Below, piece by piece: positions 22,870-30,324 of a stretch of DNA of 64,000 nucleotides. Each line of letters opens with the position of its first letter. Position 1 is the first letter of the stretch. The stretch spans positions 44,008-108,007 of the forward strand of contig NZ_BBIT01000017.1 in NCBI RefSeq assembly GCF_000730625.1, in the 5' to 3' direction. The notes under the pieces were generated by a model, which searched no databases, was not told where the DNA came from, and saw nothing but the letters and a program-made list of their open reading frames with translations. The stretch is from Pseudomonas oryzihabitans NBRC 102199. GTDB taxonomy: Bacteria > Pseudomonadota > Gammaproteobacteria > Pseudomonadales > Pseudomonadaceae. Both the position numbers and the translations under genes were made by a program.

Positions 22870-24384
22870 ATGCTCGAACACTATGTGAAGAAGACCCTGC
22901 TCGCCCCCGTCTACGACGTGGCCATCGAAACGCCCCTGCAACCGGCGCGGGCGCTGTCCGAGCGGCTGGGCTGCCAGGTGCTGCTCAAGCGCGAAGACCT
23001 GCAGCCGGTGTTCTCCTTCAAGATCCGTGGTGCCTACACCAAGCTGGCCAGCCTTTCGGCCAGCGAAAAGGCCCGTGGCGTCATCACCGCCAGCGCCGGC
23101 AACCACGCCCAGGGCCTGTCCCTGGCGGCCCGCGAACTGGGGGTGCGGGCGATCATCGTGATGCCGCGCACCACGCCGGAGCTCAAGGTCATCGGCGTGC
23201 AATCGCGCGGTGGCGAGGTGGTGCTGCACGGCGACGCCTTCCCCGAGGCCCTGGCCGAGGCGCTGCGCCTGGTCGAGGAGCAGGGCTACACCTTCGTCCC
23301 GCCCTATGACGATCCTGATGTCATCGCCGGCCAGGGCACCGTGGCCATGGAGATCCTGCGCCAGCATCCTGGTCGGCTGGATGCCATCTTCGTCCCCGTG
23401 GGCGGTGGTGGCCTGATCGCCGGGGTCGCCGCCTATGTGAAATACCTGCGCCCCGAGATCAGGATCATCGGTGTCGAACCGGACGATTCCAACTGCCTGC
23501 AGCAGGCCATGGCCGCCGGTGAGCGGGTGGTGCTGCCGCGGGTGGGGCTGTTCGCCGACGGCGTGGCCGTGGCCCAGATCGGCCACCACACCTTCGAGAT
23601 CTGCCGCCGTTATGTCGACGAGGTCATCACCGTCAGCTCGGATGAGATCTGCGCGGCGATCAAGGACATCTACGACGATACCCGCTCCATCACCGAGCCC
23701 TCGGGCGCCCTGGGCGTGGCGGGGATCAAGAAATACGCCGAGCGGGAAGGTTCGAGCGGCCAGGTGCTGGTGGCCATCGACTCCGGCGCCAACATCAATT
23801 TCGATCGGCTGAGACACGTGGCCGAGCGCGCCGAACTGGGCGAGCAGCGCGAAGCCATCATCGCCGTGACCATTCCCGAGCGGCCGGGCAGCTTCCGCGC
23901 CTTCTGTGAGGCGCTCGGCCGGCGGCAGATCACCGAATTCAACTACCGCTACCACACCGGCGAAGAAGCCCATATCTTCGTCGGCGTCCAGACCCATCCC
24001 CAGCGCGATCCGCGCGACGCCCTCATCCAGGGGCTGCGCGACCAGGGTTTTCCGGTGCTGGACCTGACCGACAACGAGCTGGCCAAGCTGCATATCCGCC
24101 ACACCGTGGGCGGGCATGCCGCGCGGGTCGGCCAGGAGCAGGTGTTCCGCTTCGAATTCCCCGAGCGCCCCGGGGCGCTGTTCGACTTCCTCGAAAAGCT
24201 GGGCGGGCGCTGGAACATCAGCATGTTCCATTACCGCAACCACGGCGCGGCGGACGGGCGGGTGTTCGCGGGGCTGGAAGCCAGCCAGGCCGAGCGGGAA
24301 GAGCTGCTGGCGACCCTGGATGCCATCGGCTATCGCTACTGGGACGAGACGGAGAATTCGGCGTACCGGTTGTTCCTGGGCTGA
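22870..24384 (+). CDS. ilvA: threonine ammonia-lyase, biosynthetic (threonine dehydratase)
   Basis: A 504-residue PLP enzyme converting threonine to 2-oxobutyrate for isoleucine synthesis. The Schiff-base lysine is Lys51 in SFKIRGAY; the phosphate-binding glycine loop is VGGGGLIAG. Two C-terminal ACT-like regulatory domains (about 335-410 and 425-500; [28 protein letters not shown]) give the usual length and imply isoleucine/valine allosteric control, unlike the short catabolic TdcB. ATG 22870 matches the conserved [18 protein letters not shown]. Confidence 0.97.
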   Translation: MLEHYVKKTLLAPVYDVAIETPLQPARALSERLGCQVLLKREDLQPVFSFKIRGAYTKLASLSASEKARGVITASAGNHAQGLSLAARELGVRAIIVMPRTTPELKVIGVQSRGGEVVLHGDAFPEALAEALRLVEEQGYTFVPPYDDPDVIAGQGTVAMEILRQHPGRLDAIFVPVGGGGLIAGVAAYVKYLRPEIRIIGVEPDDSNCLQQAMAAGERVVLPRVGLFADGVAVAQIGHHTFEICRRYVDEVITVSSDEICAAIKDIYDDTRSITEPSGALGVAGIKKYAEREGSSGQVLVAIDSGANINFDRLRHVAERAELGEQREAIIAVTIPERPGSFRAFCEALGRRQITEFNYRYHTGEEAHIFVGVQTHPQRDPRDALIQGLRDQGFPVLDLTDNELAKLHIRHTVGGHAARVGQEQVFRFEFPERPGALFDFLEKLGGRWNISMFHYRNHGAADGRVFAGLEASQAEREELLATLDAIGYRYWDETENSAYRLFLG

Positions 24385-24411
24385 GGTCCGGTGGTGTTGG
24401 GCTTCGCTGCA

Positions 24412-24450
24412 GGTAGGGTGGACAACGGCGCAGCCTTATCCACGCTACGG
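24412..24450. repeat. family A element (single hairpin with both ends)
   Basis: GGTAGGGTGGACAACGG...CTTATCCACGCTACGG, 28 bp beyond the ilvA stop; GTTGGGCTTCGCTGC just before it is a family C fragment. The entire gap 24385-24961 is repeats of families A, B, C and D with no gene. Confidence 0.7.
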
Positions 24451-24455
24451 CGATG

Positions 24456-24534
24456 ATCGCGGCCATGGGCCGCTCCTACAGGGAATGATGTTCTTGTAGG
24501 CGCGACCGCAGCGGCGGACCGCCATGGCCGCGAT
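24456..24534. repeat. family B REP-like palindrome
   Basis: ATCGCGGCCATGGGCCGCTC, CTACAGG...CTTGTAGGCGCGACCG, then CCGCCATGGCCGCGAT. Confidence 0.78.
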
Positions 24535-24564
24535 GCGCCCACAAGCCCACGCTGGACCAGACCG

Positions 24565-24600
24565 CCCCCTCTCCCTCGGGGAGAGGGCTGGGGTGAGGGT
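24565..24600. repeat. family D repeat
   Basis: CCCCCTCTCCCTCGGGGAGA followed by GGGCTGGGGTGAGGGT. Confidence 0.65.
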
Positions 24601-24659
24601 AGCCCCATACCGGAAGCTGCCACCTGCTGGACTTTGCGGCGCCCAGCGCCAAGCTACGG

Positions 24660-24743
24660 GTAGGGTGGATAACGGCGTAGCCTTATCCACCGTTGGCACC
24701 GGAGCTCGTCTGCGGAAAAGGCTGCGCCGTTTTCCACGCTACG
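24660..24743. repeat. family A bipartite palindrome, full unit
   Basis: GTAGGGTGGATAACGG...CTTATCCAC, a spacer, then GCGGAAAAGG...CGTTTTCCACGCTACG. Confidence 0.78.
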
Positions 24744-24757
24744 GGTAAGCGCAATTG

Positions 24758-24830
24758 ATCGCGGCCATGGCGGTCCGCCGATGCGGCCGCTCCTACGGTC
24801 AAGCCTGTAGGAGCGGCCCATGGCCGCGAT
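24758..24830. repeat. family B REP-like palindrome
   Basis: ATCGCGGCCATGGCGGTCCG ... CGGCCGCTCCTACGG ... CTGTAGGAGCGGCC ... CATGGCCGCGAT; inverted relative to the copy at 24456. Confidence 0.78.
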
Positions 24831-24848
24831 TGGTATTTGGCGCAAAAA

Positions 24849-24880
24849 GTGGAAAACGCTGCGCGGTTTTCCGCGCTACG
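24849..24880. repeat. family A half-element
   Basis: GTGGAAAACGCTGCGCGG then TTTTCCGCGCTACG, equal to the right half of the bipartite unit. Confidence 0.7.
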
Positions 24881-24898
24881 CGCTGCGGAGCCCAACCG

Positions 24899-24931
24899 CC
24901 CCTTCTCCCTGCGGGAGAGGGTTGGGTGAGG
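24899..24931. repeat. family D repeat
   Basis: CCCCTTCTCCCTGCGGGAGA then GGGTTGGGTGAGG. Confidence 0.6.
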
Positions 24932-24961
24932 ATGACCACGCGCCAGACGCTCGACACCAAC

Positions 24962-25198
24962 CTACGAAGCCAGCGGCTCCACCCGGATATCCGTCAGCCC
25001 ATGCACCTCCGCCTGGCGCAGGATGGCCGCGGCGGGAGCATCGGCGGGCGGCAGCGCCAGGCTGTTCTCGGCGTCGGCGCGCAGCTGTTCCAGCACGGCC
25101 AGGGCGGCTTCGTGCGGGGCGAGACTGGCCTGCGGATGCTCGAGGTCGAGCTGGCGGGACTCGCCGTCCTTGCGGTAGTGGACGCTAAACATGGGCAT
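24962..25198 (-). CDS. small protein of unknown function
   Basis: A 78-residue soluble protein starting MPMFSVHYRKDGESRQLDLE, acidic overall, with a C-terminal segment LTDIRVEPLAS. No known domain is recognised. The start at 25198 is favoured because GAGG lies about 8 bp upstream; an ATG two codons later is possible. Codon use is normal for the genome and the gene lies between the repeat block and another minus-strand gene (25258-25707, stop 59 bp away), which could share its promoter. Confidence 0.6.
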   Translation of the reverse strand: MPMFSVHYRKDGESRQLDLEHPQASLAPHEAALAVLEQLRADAENSLALPPADAPAAAILRQAEVHGLTDIRVEPLAS

Positions 25199-25257
25199 GG
25201 CGGCGGCCTCGGGGCGGGTTTCTACACAGACTTCCCCGAGCGCACCGCCGTTCCGAT

Positions 25258-25707
25258 CTACTTGAGGATGACCAGTTTGCCCTTGAGGGCGACACCGGCC
25301 ATGAGGGCACCGGCGTGGCACTCGTAGCGGGTGGGGTCGCTCCACTCGTTCTTCTTGTAGTAGCTGGTGATGTCGGTGACCGCATTGGCACCGGCGGCCT
25401 TGGCCGCTTCCTGCAGGCGGATCAGCGCCGATTGCAGCACCCAGCGGCAGGCGACCTCGTCGGTCTTGTTGAAGGCGTTGGTCTTCTGGTTGGTGGTGAT
25501 GCTGGAGTTGACCACCGTGGCCTTGCCCGGCACCGGGTTGCCGGCCAGGTAGAACTTCACGCTGCCATCCAGGCGCTTGGCGGCCAGGGCTTCCTGGACG
25601 ACTTCGGCGAAGGGCAGTTGCAGGGTGGTGTCGCGGGCCTGGGCGGCGCCGGGCAGCAGCGCGGCCAGGCTCAGGGTGAGGGCGAGGGTGGAGGTGAGGA
25701 TACGCAT
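25258..25707 (-). CDS. exported conserved hypothetical protein
   Basis: A 149-residue protein with a clear signal peptide (MRILTSTLALTLSLAALLPG then AAQA-RD, about 24 residues). The mature part contains FAEVVQEALAAKRLDGSVKF, two cysteines (DEVACRW and YECHAG) that could form a disulphide, GANAVTDITSYYKKN and a hydrophobic end GVALKGKLVIL. Similar Pseudomonas proteins are sometimes labelled excinuclease ATPase subunit, which nothing here supports. Predicted periplasmic. It follows the lipoprotein gene at 25809 on the same strand after a stem-loop. Confidence 0.7.
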   Translation of the reverse strand: MRILTSTLALTLSLAALLPGAAQARDTTLQLPFAEVVQEALAAKRLDGSVKFYLAGNPVPGKATVVNSSITTNQKTNAFNKTDEVACRWVLQSALIRLQEAAKAAGANAVTDITSYYKKNEWSDPTRYECHAGALMAGVALKGKLVILK

Positions 25708-25745
25708 GGTGACTTCCTTGTGGTGGTGGGGATGACTGTTTAACC

Positions 25746-25784
25746 CAGAACGCCCGCTCCGTCAGCCGTGGGACCGGCGTTCTG
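25746..25784 (-). terminator. stem-loop between lipoprotein and exported protein genes
   Basis: A perfect 9-bp stem CAGAACGCC / GGCGTTCTG with a 21-base loop, 25 bp past the lipoprotein stop. No clear T-run, so termination strength is uncertain. Confidence 0.45.
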
Positions 25785-25808
25785 TGCTATCGCGCAGGCC
25801 GCGGATGG

Positions 25809-26207
25809 TCACTCCGCGGCGGTTGCGGGGGCAGGCAACTGCAGTTGCCGGCGGATGTCGGCGTCGAGCAGCTGGACCCATTTGTTGTAGTTGCGATGGA
25901 TGCGCTCGCCGTCGTAGTCGAGGCCGGCGCTGTCGCGGTAGCGGATCTGGTAGCCCTTGGTGCTGTAGGGGATGTCGACCCAGGCCTGGTGGCGATCGCG
26001 CACCACGATGCTGGCGACCACCAGGCCGGGGCTCTCCTGGCCGACGCTCCAGCCACGGCGTTCGAGGGTGTCGACGATGGCGCGGCGGACATCGGCGGCG
26101 TTTTCCACACGGTCCGCCGGAAAGACCTCCTGGGGCGTCACCAGGGGCGCGCGGGTGCAGGCCGCCAGGAACAGCAGAGCGGAGACGAGCAGCAGGCGAC
26201 GCAACAT
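25809..26207 (-). CDS. small lipoprotein, possible last gene of the APE operon
   Basis: A 132-residue protein with a lipoprotein signal (LLFLAAC, lipidated Cys17). The mature region has RRAIVDTLERRGWSVGQESP and a basic/aromatic stretch HQAWVDIPYSTKGYQIRYRD followed by NKWVQLLDADIRRQLQ, resembling small envelope lipoproteins of unknown function. ATG 26207 is preferred to the ATG at 26213 because GAGG then sits 7 bp upstream. The gap to the apeR-like gene upstream is only 23 bp, so it is probably cotranscribed with the pigment genes, though a functional link is inference. Confidence 0.7.
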   Translation of the reverse strand: MLRRLLLVSALLFLAACTRAPLVTPQEVFPADRVENAADVRRAIVDTLERRGWSVGQESPGLVVASIVVRDRHQAWVDIPYSTKGYQIRYRDSAGLDYDGERIHRNYNKWVQLLDADIRRQLQLPAPATAAE

Positions 26208-26230
26208 GGGCATACCTCGGGATAGGGTCA

Positions 26231-27463
26231 TCAGGACCAGCGGCGGAAGATCAGCGAGGTGTTCACCCCGCCAAAGGCGAAATTGTTGTTCATCACATGG
26301 TCCGTGCGCAGCGCGCGTGGCCCGCCACGCAGATAGTCCAGCTCGCCGCACTGGGGATCCAGTTCGTCGAGGTTGAGGGTGGGCACGAACAGCTCCTCGT
26401 TCATCATGGCGATGCTGAACCAGGATTCCAGGGCGCCGCAGGCACCCAGGGTATGGCCCAGGTAGCTCTTCTGCGAGCTGATGGGCATGCGGGCGCCGAA
26501 CAGCGCCTGGGTGGCGCGGGTCTCGGCGATGTCGCCCTGTTCGGTGGCGGTGCCGTGGCCGTTGACGTAGCCGATGGCGTCCGGGGTCAGCCCGGCGTCT
26601 TCCAGGGCCAGCTCCATGGCGCGCTGCATGGTGGCCTGCTCGGGACGGGTGGAGTGCTGGCCATCGGCGTTGCTGCCGAAGCCGACGATCTCGGCGTGGA
26701 TACGCGCACCTCGCGCCTGGGCGTGTTCCAGCTCCTCCAGCACCAGGAGGCCGGCGCCTTCGCCGATCACCAGGCCGTCGCGACTGCGGTCGTAGGGACG
26801 CGGCGAGGTCTGGGGCGCGTCGTTGCGCAGGCTGGTGGCATAGAGGGTGTCGAAGACCATGGCCTCGCTGGGACAGAGTTCTTCGGCGCCGCCGGCCAGC
26901 ATCAGCGGCAGGCGCCCGAACTTGATGGCCTCGTAGGCGTAGCCGATGCCCTGGCTGCCGCTGGTGCAGGCGCTGGAGGTGGGGATCAAGCGGCCCTTGA
27001 GACCAAAGAACAGACTCAGGTTGGCGGCCGCCGTGTGCGGCATCATGCGCACATAGGTATTGGCGTTGAGGCCCACCGCGGCGTCGCTGAGCAGCATGTT
27101 GGCCAGGGCCTTGATGTCGTCGGTGCTGCCGGTGGAGGAGCCGCAGGCCACGCCCATGCGACCGTCGGTGATGCGGGCGTCGTCCAGCAGTCCCGCATCG
27201 GCCAGGGCGCGCTCGCCGGCGGCTACCGCCAGCTGGGACACCCGCCCCATGCTGCGCAACTGCTTGCGGGTCCAGTGGCCCGGCACCTGGAAGTCGACGA
27301 TGGGGCCGCCCAGGCGGGTGTTCATCTCGGTATAGCGATCCCAGGCGTCCATGCGGCGGATGCCGCTGTGGCCGGCGAGGAAATGGTCGCGGATGGTCGG
27401 CCAGTCACTGCCCAGGGCGGTGACGCCGGCCATCCCGGTGATCACGACGCGGCGCGCGCTCAT
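26231..27463 (-). CDS. apeR: beta-ketoacyl-ACP synthase, second KS of the APE pathway (ApeR-type)
   Basis: A 410-residue FabF-like condensing enzyme with all three catalytic residues: Cys166 (SSACTSGSQG), His in NGHGTATEQGD and His in KSYLGHTLGACGALES. In characterised APE systems a homodimeric KS of this type complements the KS-CLF pair during chain extension. The start is the ATG at 27463, which overlaps the ketoreductase stop (ATGA); the GTG six bases upstream lies inside that stop context. It is the last core enzyme gene, 23 bp before a small lipoprotein gene. Confidence 0.92.
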   Translation of the reverse strand: MSARRVVITGMAGVTALGSDWPTIRDHFLAGHSGIRRMDAWDRYTEMNTRLGGPIVDFQVPGHWTRKQLRSMGRVSQLAVAAGERALADAGLLDDARITDGRMGVACGSSTGSTDDIKALANMLLSDAAVGLNANTYVRMMPHTAAANLSLFFGLKGRLIPTSSACTSGSQGIGYAYEAIKFGRLPLMLAGGAEELCPSEAMVFDTLYATSLRNDAPQTSPRPYDRSRDGLVIGEGAGLLVLEELEHAQARGARIHAEIVGFGSNADGQHSTRPEQATMQRAMELALEDAGLTPDAIGYVNGHGTATEQGDIAETRATQALFGARMPISSQKSYLGHTLGACGALESWFSIAMMNEELFVPTLNLDELDPQCGELDYLRGGPRALRTDHVMNNNFAFGGVNTSLIFRRWS

Positions 27464-28200
27464 CAGCACAGTCCTCCGTTGACCGCCAGCACCTGGCGGG
27501 TGATGTAGCCGGCCTCGGGGGCGAGCAGGAAGGCCACGGCGTGGGCCACCTCCTCGGGGGTGCCCATGCGCCCGGCCGGGATCATCTCGAGGATCTTCTC
27601 CACGGGGACGTGCTCGTCGAGGATCTCGGTGTCGATCAGCCCCGGGGCCACGCAGTTGACGGTGATCTTGCGCTTGGCCAGCTCCACGGCCAGGGCCTTG
27701 GCGGCGCCGATCAGGCCGGCCTTGGAGGCGCTGTAGTTGACCTGGCCGCGATTGCCGATCAGTCCGGAGACCGAGGTGATGCAGACGATGCGCCCCGGCG
27801 CGCGGCGGCGGATCATCGGCATGACCACCGGGTGCAGCACGTTGTAGAAGCCGTCGAGGTTGGTGCGCAGGACCACATCCCAGTCCTCGCCGGTCAGCGC
27901 CGGAAAGGCGCCGTCGCGGGTCAGGCCGGCGTTGCAGACCACCCCGTAGTAGCCGCCGTAGGCCTCGGTGTCGGCCTCCAGGATGGCGGCGCAGGCGGCG
28001 CGGTCGCCGACGTCGAATTGCAGCACCCGGGCGCTGCGGCCCAGGGCCTCGACCTCGGCGCGCACGGCCTCGGCTTCCTCGCGGCGGCTGCGGCAGTGCA
28101 GCACCAGGTCATGGCCGGCGGCGGCCAAGCGCAGGGCGATGGCGCGGCCCAGGCCGCGGCTGGAACCGGTCACCAGGACCGGAGCGGGGGCGACGCTCAT
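27463..28200 (-). CDS. apeQ: 3-ketoacyl-ACP reductase of the APE pathway (FabG-like SDR)
   Basis: A 245-residue NADPH-dependent short-chain dehydrogenase. Visible motifs: TGSSRGLGRA (cofactor loop, about 10-19), CNAGLT, catalytic Ser in ITSVSG, YSASK (Tyr and Lys of the active site) and the C-terminal GYITRQVLAVNGG that is typical of FabG. It reduces the beta-keto group during each polyene extension. ATG 28200 overlaps the dehydratase stop by 4 bp, and its own stop overlaps the apeR start, so translation is coupled across three genes. Confidence 0.93.
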   Translation of the reverse strand: MSVAPAPVLVTGSSRGLGRAIALRLAAAGHDLVLHCRSRREEAEAVRAEVEALGRSARVLQFDVGDRAACAAILEADTEAYGGYYGVVCNAGLTRDGAFPALTGEDWDVVLRTNLDGFYNVLHPVVMPMIRRRAPGRIVCITSVSGLIGNRGQVNYSASKAGLIGAAKALAVELAKRKITVNCVAPGLIDTEILDEHVPVEKILEMIPAGRMGTPEEVAHAVAFLLAPEAGYITRQVLAVNGGLC

Positions 28201-28646
28201 GGCGCGGGCTCCTCTAGATACAGATCCACCTGGGGTGGACGATAGACGTTCAGGCGGGCGCTGGCCTGGCAGCCAGGGCCCTGCAGGTGGCAGTCGAAGA
28301 TGGCCATGCCATCGTCGTTTTCCAGCGCTGGCTGGGCGCGGATGCGCAATTCGCGACCGGCGGGAAAGGCCGGCACGTCGCAGGTGAACTGGCGGGTGCC
28401 GAGCAGAAAGCCCAGGGCCGGGGCCTCGCCGCGACGGCGCGCCTGGCAGCCGGCGAAGGCGGCCACGCTCTGGGCCATCAGTTCCACGCCGATCCAGGCT
28501 GGCAGGGCGCCCGCGGCATCGGTGAAGAGGCCGGGCCTGACCACCAGGCGGGTCTCGATGCCGCTCTCGTCGCACGCGAGGATCTCGTCGATCAGCAGCA
28601 TGTCGCCGGCGTGGGGCACCAGTTCGGCGAGGGTCCAGGGGATCAT
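28197..28646 (-). CDS. apeP: APE dehydratase half, glutamate-carrying hotdog protein (ApeP-type)
   Basis: A 149-residue hotdog-fold protein. The helix WIGVELMAQSVAAFAG contains Glu55 at the position of the FabZ catalytic glutamate. The usual GHFPxxPxxPG loop is replaced by GLFTDAAGALPAW, which lacks the catalytic histidine. The partner half fused to the ligase (38048-39694) has the opposite pattern, so the two should form a composite active site. APE dehydratases are known to work as an ApeI:ApeP heterodimer. ATG 28646 overlaps the apeO stop (ATGA). Confidence 0.9.
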   Translation of the reverse strand: MIPWTLAELVPHAGDMLLIDEILACDESGIETRLVVRPGLFTDAAGALPAWIGVELMAQSVAAFAGCQARRRGEAPALGFLLGTRQFTCDVPAFPAGRELRIRAQPALENDDGMAIFDCHLQGPGCQASARLNVYRPPQVDLYLEEPAP

Positions 28647-29827
28647 GGCGTGGCTCCGAGGATGAGGCTGACGTTGCTGCCGCCAAAGGCGAAGCTGTTG
28701 CTCATGGCGTGGCGGCGACCGTCCAGGCGGCTGTCGGCATCCGTCAGCGCCAGCCGTGGCAGGGCCGGATCGGCCTGGCCGTCCCAGCGCTGCGGCGGCA
28801 ACTGGCCGGCGGGATTGAGCCGCGGGTCCAGGGTCAGCCAGGCGAAGGCGGCTTCCAGGGCGCCGGCGGCGCCGAGGGTATGGCCGGTCAGCGGCTTGGT
28901 GGAGGAGCAGGGCACCCCGGCCGGAAACACCTGGTGGGTGGCCTGGCTTTCCATGGCGTCGTTGTGCGGCGTGGCGGTGCCGTGCAGGTTGAGATAGCCG
29001 ATGTCCTTCGGTTGCAGGCCGCTGGCGCGCAGGGCCGCCTGCATGGCCTGGACGGCGCCGCGCCCACTGGGATCGGGGGCGGAGATATGGTGGGCATCGG
29101 AACTGGCTCCGCCGCCGAGCAGGGCGATGGGGCCGGGTTCGCGGGTCAGCAGGAACAGCGCCGCCCCCTCGCCGATGTTGATGCCGCAGCGATTGACCGA
29201 GAAGGGATTGCACAGCGATTCGCTGACCGCTTCGAGGGCGGCGAAGCCGTTCAGGGTCAGGCCGCAGAGGCTGTCGACACCGCCGCAGAGCACGGCGTCG
29301 CAATGCCCCTGGACCAGCAGCCGCCGGGCGCTGAGCAGGGCGCGGGCGCTGCTGGTGCAGGCGGTGGAAAGGCCGTAGCAGGGGCCGCTCAGGCCCAGGT
29401 AGCGGGCGAGGAAATCCGCCGGCGCCACCAGTTCCTGCTGGGCGTACTGATAGCCCTCGGGCAACTGGCCGCTGCGCTGGTGCACGGCGATGCCCAGGCT
29501 GGCCTCGTGGATGCCCGAGGTGCTGGTGCCCAGCACCACGCCGATACGCGCCGGGCCGTGGCGCTCGATGGCCTGGCGCACCTGGGGTTCGATCTCGGTC
29601 AGGGCCGCCAGCAGCAGCTGGTTGTTGCGGCTGAAAAAAGGTGTCCACTCCAGCGGCCAGGCTGGCAGCGGCGCGGTGACGGTACCCACCGGCGGCTGGC
29701 GCTCGGGAATCCAGCCCGCCGTAGGCTGCATGCCGGCCGTATCACCGGCGAACAGGCCACGGGCCACCTCGGCCTTGCCCTGGCCCAGGGCGCAGAGCAG
29801 GCCCAGGGCATTCAGGTAGGCGCTCAA
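28643..29827 (-). CDS. apeO: beta-ketoacyl-ACP synthase, KS partner of the chain-length factor (ApeO-type)
   Basis: A 394-residue condensing enzyme with Cys157 (LSTACTSSARAL), His in NLHGTATPHND and His in KPLTGHTLGAAGALEA. In described systems ApeO pairs with ApeC (here 41556-42278) as a KS:CLF heterodimer. The start codon is TTG at 29827, overlapping the lipoprotein stop as TTGA, with GGAG 8 bp upstream; no in-frame ATG or GTG occurs before the conserved SAYLNALGLLCALG. This is one of two TTG starts in the operon. Confidence 0.9.
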   Translation of the reverse strand: MSAYLNALGLLCALGQGKAEVARGLFAGDTAGMQPTAGWIPERQPPVGTVTAPLPAWPLEWTPFFSRNNQLLLAALTEIEPQVRQAIERHGPARIGVVLGTSTSGIHEASLGIAVHQRSGQLPEGYQYAQQELVAPADFLARYLGLSGPCYGLSTACTSSARALLSARRLLVQGHCDAVLCGGVDSLCGLTLNGFAALEAVSESLCNPFSVNRCGINIGEGAALFLLTREPGPIALLGGGASSDAHHISAPDPSGRGAVQAMQAALRASGLQPKDIGYLNLHGTATPHNDAMESQATHQVFPAGVPCSSTKPLTGHTLGAAGALEAAFAWLTLDPRLNPAGQLPPQRWDGQADPALPRLALTDADSRLDGRRHAMSNSFAFGGSNVSLILGATP

Positions 29828-30324
29828 GGCGTGGACTCCGGCAAGGGCGTCAGGTGATAGCTGGACCCATCCGGCGCCTGCAGCTCCAGGCGGTCGGCGG
29901 CGGGATAGCGCACCTGCCAGTCCTTGAGGCTGCGGCTGCCGTCGGCGGCCCTCTGCCAGTCGCCCGTGGCATAGGCGCTTGACAACTGGTCGGTCGGGGT
30001 CAGGGCGAACAGCAGCACGCTGAAGAAGGTACGCGCCCGGGGATTGGGCGGCAGGAGGCCGTCGGCGTGCCAGGCGCTGTCGATCAGTTGCTGGCGCGCC
30101 TGGGGCACGCCAAGGGGATCGAACAGCGAAAAGCGCAGGGCGGCGCCTTCCGGCTGGATGGCCAGCAGCAGGGCGTCGCTGCCCTCGGCGGTCTGGCGCT
30201 CCACCTGGTAGACCAGGGCACGCGCCAGCGGCGGCGGACTGCTGGGCAGCGGCGGCTGGCTGGCGCAGGCGGCGAGCAGCAGCAGGCAGGCCAGCGCGAA
30301 GACGAACGGACGGGGCAGGGTCAT
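29824..30324 (-). CDS. DUF3261 family lipoprotein of the APE cluster
   Basis: A 166-residue outer-membrane lipoprotein candidate; lipobox LLAAC with lipidated Cys20. The mature region (QPEGAALRFSLFDPLGVPQA, FFSVLLFALTPTDQL) fits the DUF3261 proteins found in APE clusters, related in shape to LolB-like lipid-handling lipoproteins. Start ATG 30324 overlaps the flavoprotein stop by 4 bp. With the LolA-like protein and MMPL pump it probably forms a dedicated route carrying the APE-lipid to the outer membrane; that role is inferred from clustering. Confidence 0.85.
   Translation of the reverse strand: MTLPRPFVFALACLLLLAACASQPPLPSSPPPLARALVYQVERQTAEGSDALLLAIQPEGAALRFSLFDPLGVPQARQQLIDSAWHADGLLPPNPRARTFFSVLLFALTPTDQLSSAYATGDWQRAADGSRSLKDWQVRYPAADRLELQAPDGSSYHLTPLPESTP

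Noticed and set aside
25258..25707. Excinuclease ATPase subunit label
   Set aside because: The protein is a 149-residue exported polypeptide with no ATPase motif.
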